Shown piece after piece: positions 63,001-64,000 of a stretch of DNA of 64,000 nt (positions are counted from its first letter, which is position 1; each line of letters starts with the position of its first letter). The translations under genes were made by a program, and so were the position numbers. The DNA is from Dyadobacter sp. CY312 (GTDB lineage: Bacteria > Bacteroidota > Bacteroidia > Cytophagales > Spirosomataceae): positions 203,329 to 267,328 of the forward strand of contig NZ_JAJUXG010000017.1 in assembly GCF_021390535.1 (NCBI RefSeq), written 5' to 3'. The notes beneath the pieces are model-generated. The model was not told where the DNA came from. It searched no databases and saw nothing but the letters and a program-made list of their open reading frames with translations.

Positions 63001-63284
63001 TTCGGTCAGGACAGTCACCGGCGATTAAAATCCAAACCTGGGCCAATAGCGACTTCATGGTTCTGTCTGTCCACGATAATGGCAGGGGAATGGATCCGCG
63101 TGATATCCAAAAGATTTTTGACAAATACCAAAGGCTTTCCAACGACCAAGAAGGGCAGGGGATCGGGCTTTATTTGGCCAAAAAGATCATTGATGCCGCA
63201 GGCGGAAGCATCGGTGTGGAAAGTACGCCAGGTGCAGGCAGCAAGTTTATGATCTATTTTCCAGCTCAGAAAGTGCTACTATGA
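60090..63284 (+). CDS. CheB-CheR-PAS histidine kinase fusion
   Basis: 1064 residues. A CheB methylesterase domain (about 8-190) has triad S15 (GASAGG), H41 (VVQHLSADYES) and D133 (GMGSDGSDG). A CheR methyltransferase domain (about 210-475) has RRVKRRAAYNNFDKLEKYLE, TAFFRDREAF and the SAM-binding VTGCATGEEAYSMA. A repetitive coiled coil (NEELLSANEEMQSTNEEMQS, about 645-720) follows, then a PAS domain and a kinase with H854 in TASHDLLQPLQN and ATPase boxes LVSNAIKF, DNGRGMDPRD and GQGIGLYLAKK. It combines chemoreceptor-type methylation enzymes with a kinase; there are no membrane helices. It has no chemoreceptor neighbour, so it likely serves general signalling. Confidence 0.92.
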   Translation: MDSAKPHHIVAIGASAGGLDELITFFENTPLDGVAYIVVQHLSADYESRLAEVLSRYSKLTMVQAEEGMRIGANFVYVIPSDKFMTVEGARLHLSEKGNERVPYLTINTFFVSLAADFGSKAIGVVLSGMGSDGSDGIKAIKKSGGMVIARNPETTEYNSMPSNAVATGMVDFIVEPEAMPRVIEEYVKREIEIVAEGISDGENLASLIDLISQQLPLDFTDYKQATILRRVKRRAAYNNFDKLEKYLEFARGSSQEIQTLAQDFLISVTAFFRDREAFAHMEVRVLPAIIKSLVPGQEIRIWVTGCATGEEAYSMAILFSELLGSKLKEHVVKIFATDIDAAAIAHASRGVYSEAVLEPVGKDRLEKYFVQEDEGYRVTADLRKMIIFSRHDLVKNPPYCNMHLISCRNVLIYMTAALQQKIYQMLLFGLRQQGYLFLGSSENPLPILKGLEVVSKRSKVYKKLDTTPSVNIEAFTMPEYTYLKPQGSRPAQPETIKTPDRTLDGAINETIYNEEQRLVVCIDENNKVLKSYGPIGRFLIKANFLTNDLTDLLPGPLSIAFKTACNKVSETRHKAVVDGVIIEHGGQRVNVSLSVSPMVLKGRPNGFLVVQFSENESSGLSNQSVMVFDEKLYLDDYNQTLEQENKDLKEELSIANEKLFSLNENMQSFNEELLSANEEMQSTNEEMQSINEELHTLNSDYQLKNKELSELNDDLNNYFRSNINGQLFVSSDLRLLRFSPGTIRHINLLESDIGRPITNISTNFRFETLSEDINQVLKDGLSLTREIQANDGKWYQVMTMAYVRQLGNKRTGAIITFNDITDLKNAQQELDKKNEVLTRINGDLDNFVHTASHDLLQPLQNIEVSIGLMNEMPVDNLELKPLMAIVRSSVGNLSQLVKQISTVARIEDEALTMEMVDLTEILESVMWSLGDKIKESGAVIETDLKVVAIHFSKKNLRSILFNLVSNAIKFRSGQSPAIKIQTWANSDFMVLSVHDNGRGMDPRDIQKIFDKYQRLSNDQEGQGIGLYLAKKIIDAAGGSIGVESTPGAGSKFMIYFPAQKVLL

Positions 63285-63910
63285 TTGATAGCTTAATTAT
63301 TCCCCAGTTGGTCCTGGCATCATTCCCAGCCGCAGTAATGAGCGGTATCCAGAATTATCCTTCTTTTGGAAATTGTTAACAACAGCGATTATTACATCCC
63401 AAACTTGAACGTGTTTGTTCGTTGGAGCTATGCAGCTGACCATGATAGGTGAGACAAATATTATTCCAGTCTGCCCTTTTCAATACTGCATTTTACAAAA
63501 TATTTCTTTCGCCAACTCATCAGCTAGGCCGCTGGTAACCCTGATAGGAGTATGGCTTGCTGTACCTCAGAGATACGCCTGCCTGCCGACCCATTTTGAA
63601 AAGACACTCATGGCAATGCAGTAAAATGTAAGTCTACATTTTGAACAGTTCTGATCTGAGATAATATCTATCAGTGAATAAATTCTGCGAACCATCCTTT
63701 ACTGAGCATAGTCAGTGCCTTCCGCTTGCTAAAATGAAAGCATCACATGCACGGATTTATATTTTCATAAGCTCAGGGCTGTGTGGTTTCACTTATCTGG
63801 TTATGTACCAATACTCCTTTATTGGTTGTCAAAGATTAACATAGCTTTTCGATCGATGCTTAGTAGTCAAAAAAGGCAATCACTCGAATGGATTGGATAT
63901 TCCAGAGCAT
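63285..63910. other. Intergenic region, no gene seen
   Basis: 626 bases after the kinase gene show no supported frame. A 69-codon frame at 63415-63624 has no family features and unusual composition, so it is not called. Confidence 0.55.
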
Positions 63911-64000
63911 GTTGACCCCCTAAAAGCCGGAATGTTTTGGAATGTTAAAGTAGCCTGATTCGCTGGAATCGCCTGCCATTCCGGCACATATTGCCCCCCT
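63911..64000. mobile_element. Probable end of an IS21-like insertion sequence (cut by window)
   Basis: The segment begins TGTTGACCCCC and contains GCCGGAATG (63927-63935), a repeat TTGGAATG, and the inverted copy CATTCCGGC followed by a C-run at the window edge. IS21-type elements have TG termini with several such subterminal repeats. The transposase genes would lie beyond the window. Called from pattern memory only. Confidence 0.45.

Noticed and set aside
63415..63624. 69-codon plus-strand frame near the window end
   Set aside because: No recognisable domain and composition unlike neighbouring genes.
1..64000. tRNA, rRNA, CRISPR array, prophage
   Set aside because: No clover-leaf with T-loop, no rRNA segment, no spaced direct repeats and no phage structural genes were found by reading; the encapsulin has a capsid fold but sits in a metabolic operon.

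Overview
The window is chromosomal DNA from a Bacteroidota bacterium, most likely of the Cytophagales and probably close to Dyadobacter or Spirosoma. The evidence is SusC/SusD-type receptors, SusE, several TonB-dependent receptors with N-terminal carboxypeptidase-D-like domains, a type IX secretion tail, FecI/FecR regulation, and promoters of the Bacteroidota TTTG / TAnnTTTG type. The genus is inferred; no rRNA, tRNA or CRISPR array was seen.

Layout. 1-819: 3' part of a membrane-anchored AraC-type regulator. 1086-8288: alpha-glucan utilisation operon (SusC, SusD, SusE, GH13 amylase), closed by a terminator. 8363-18743 (minus strand): iron uptake locus 1, made of an ECF sigma factor, a short FecR-like anti-sigma factor, two DUF4374 lipoproteins, a TonB receptor and a PepSY membrane protein, followed by another TonB receptor; a dead Rpn-type transposase lies inside it. 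19013-23095: a YcxB-like protein, a Tat-exported Gfo/Idh/MocA oxidoreductase and a gamma-glutamyltransferase. 23331-29664 (plus strand): iron locus 2, with a paralogous receptor, DUF4374 lipoprotein, small lipoprotein, PepSY protein and a Fur-like winged-helix mini-protein. Both iron loci resemble the Xus xenosiderophore system of Bacteroides. 29829-30739: an orphan protein and an IS1595-type zinc-ribbon remnant.

31025-35082 is the most striking part: a family 2A encapsulin operon, with the shell protein, a cysteine desulfurase carrying a long disordered cargo-loading N-terminus, and a serine O-acetyltransferase. Together they form a sulfur/cysteine nanocompartment module, with a palindrome at the putative promoter. 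35122-50594 holds IMP dehydrogenase, a START-like protein, a DUF1501/DUF1800 export pair, a sugar isomerase-like protein, a TonB receptor plus beta-propeller phytase pair with an attenuator-like hairpin, a lipoprotein, a Tat-exported PcRGLX/YetA-like protein and a MYG1-like hydrolase. 51081-59042 holds a T9SS substrate, a collagen-like lipoprotein, a DUF2798/Crp-Fnr pair behind a perfect FNR-type box, a hybrid histidine kinase, a nucleotidyltransferase, a second Crp/Fnr regulator and an outer-membrane barrel protein. 59043-59832 is a gene graveyard: a fragment of a Crp/Fnr gene and two frameshifted receiver-domain genes. 60090-63284 encodes a CheB-CheR-PAS histidine kinase. The window ends in what looks like the tip of an IS21-like element.

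Many genes serve import across the outer membrane (glucan, iron chelates, phytate-linked phosphate). The regulatory layer combines ECF/anti-sigma, Fur-like, Crp/Fnr and histidine-kinase systems. Coordinates use the most plausible start codons.
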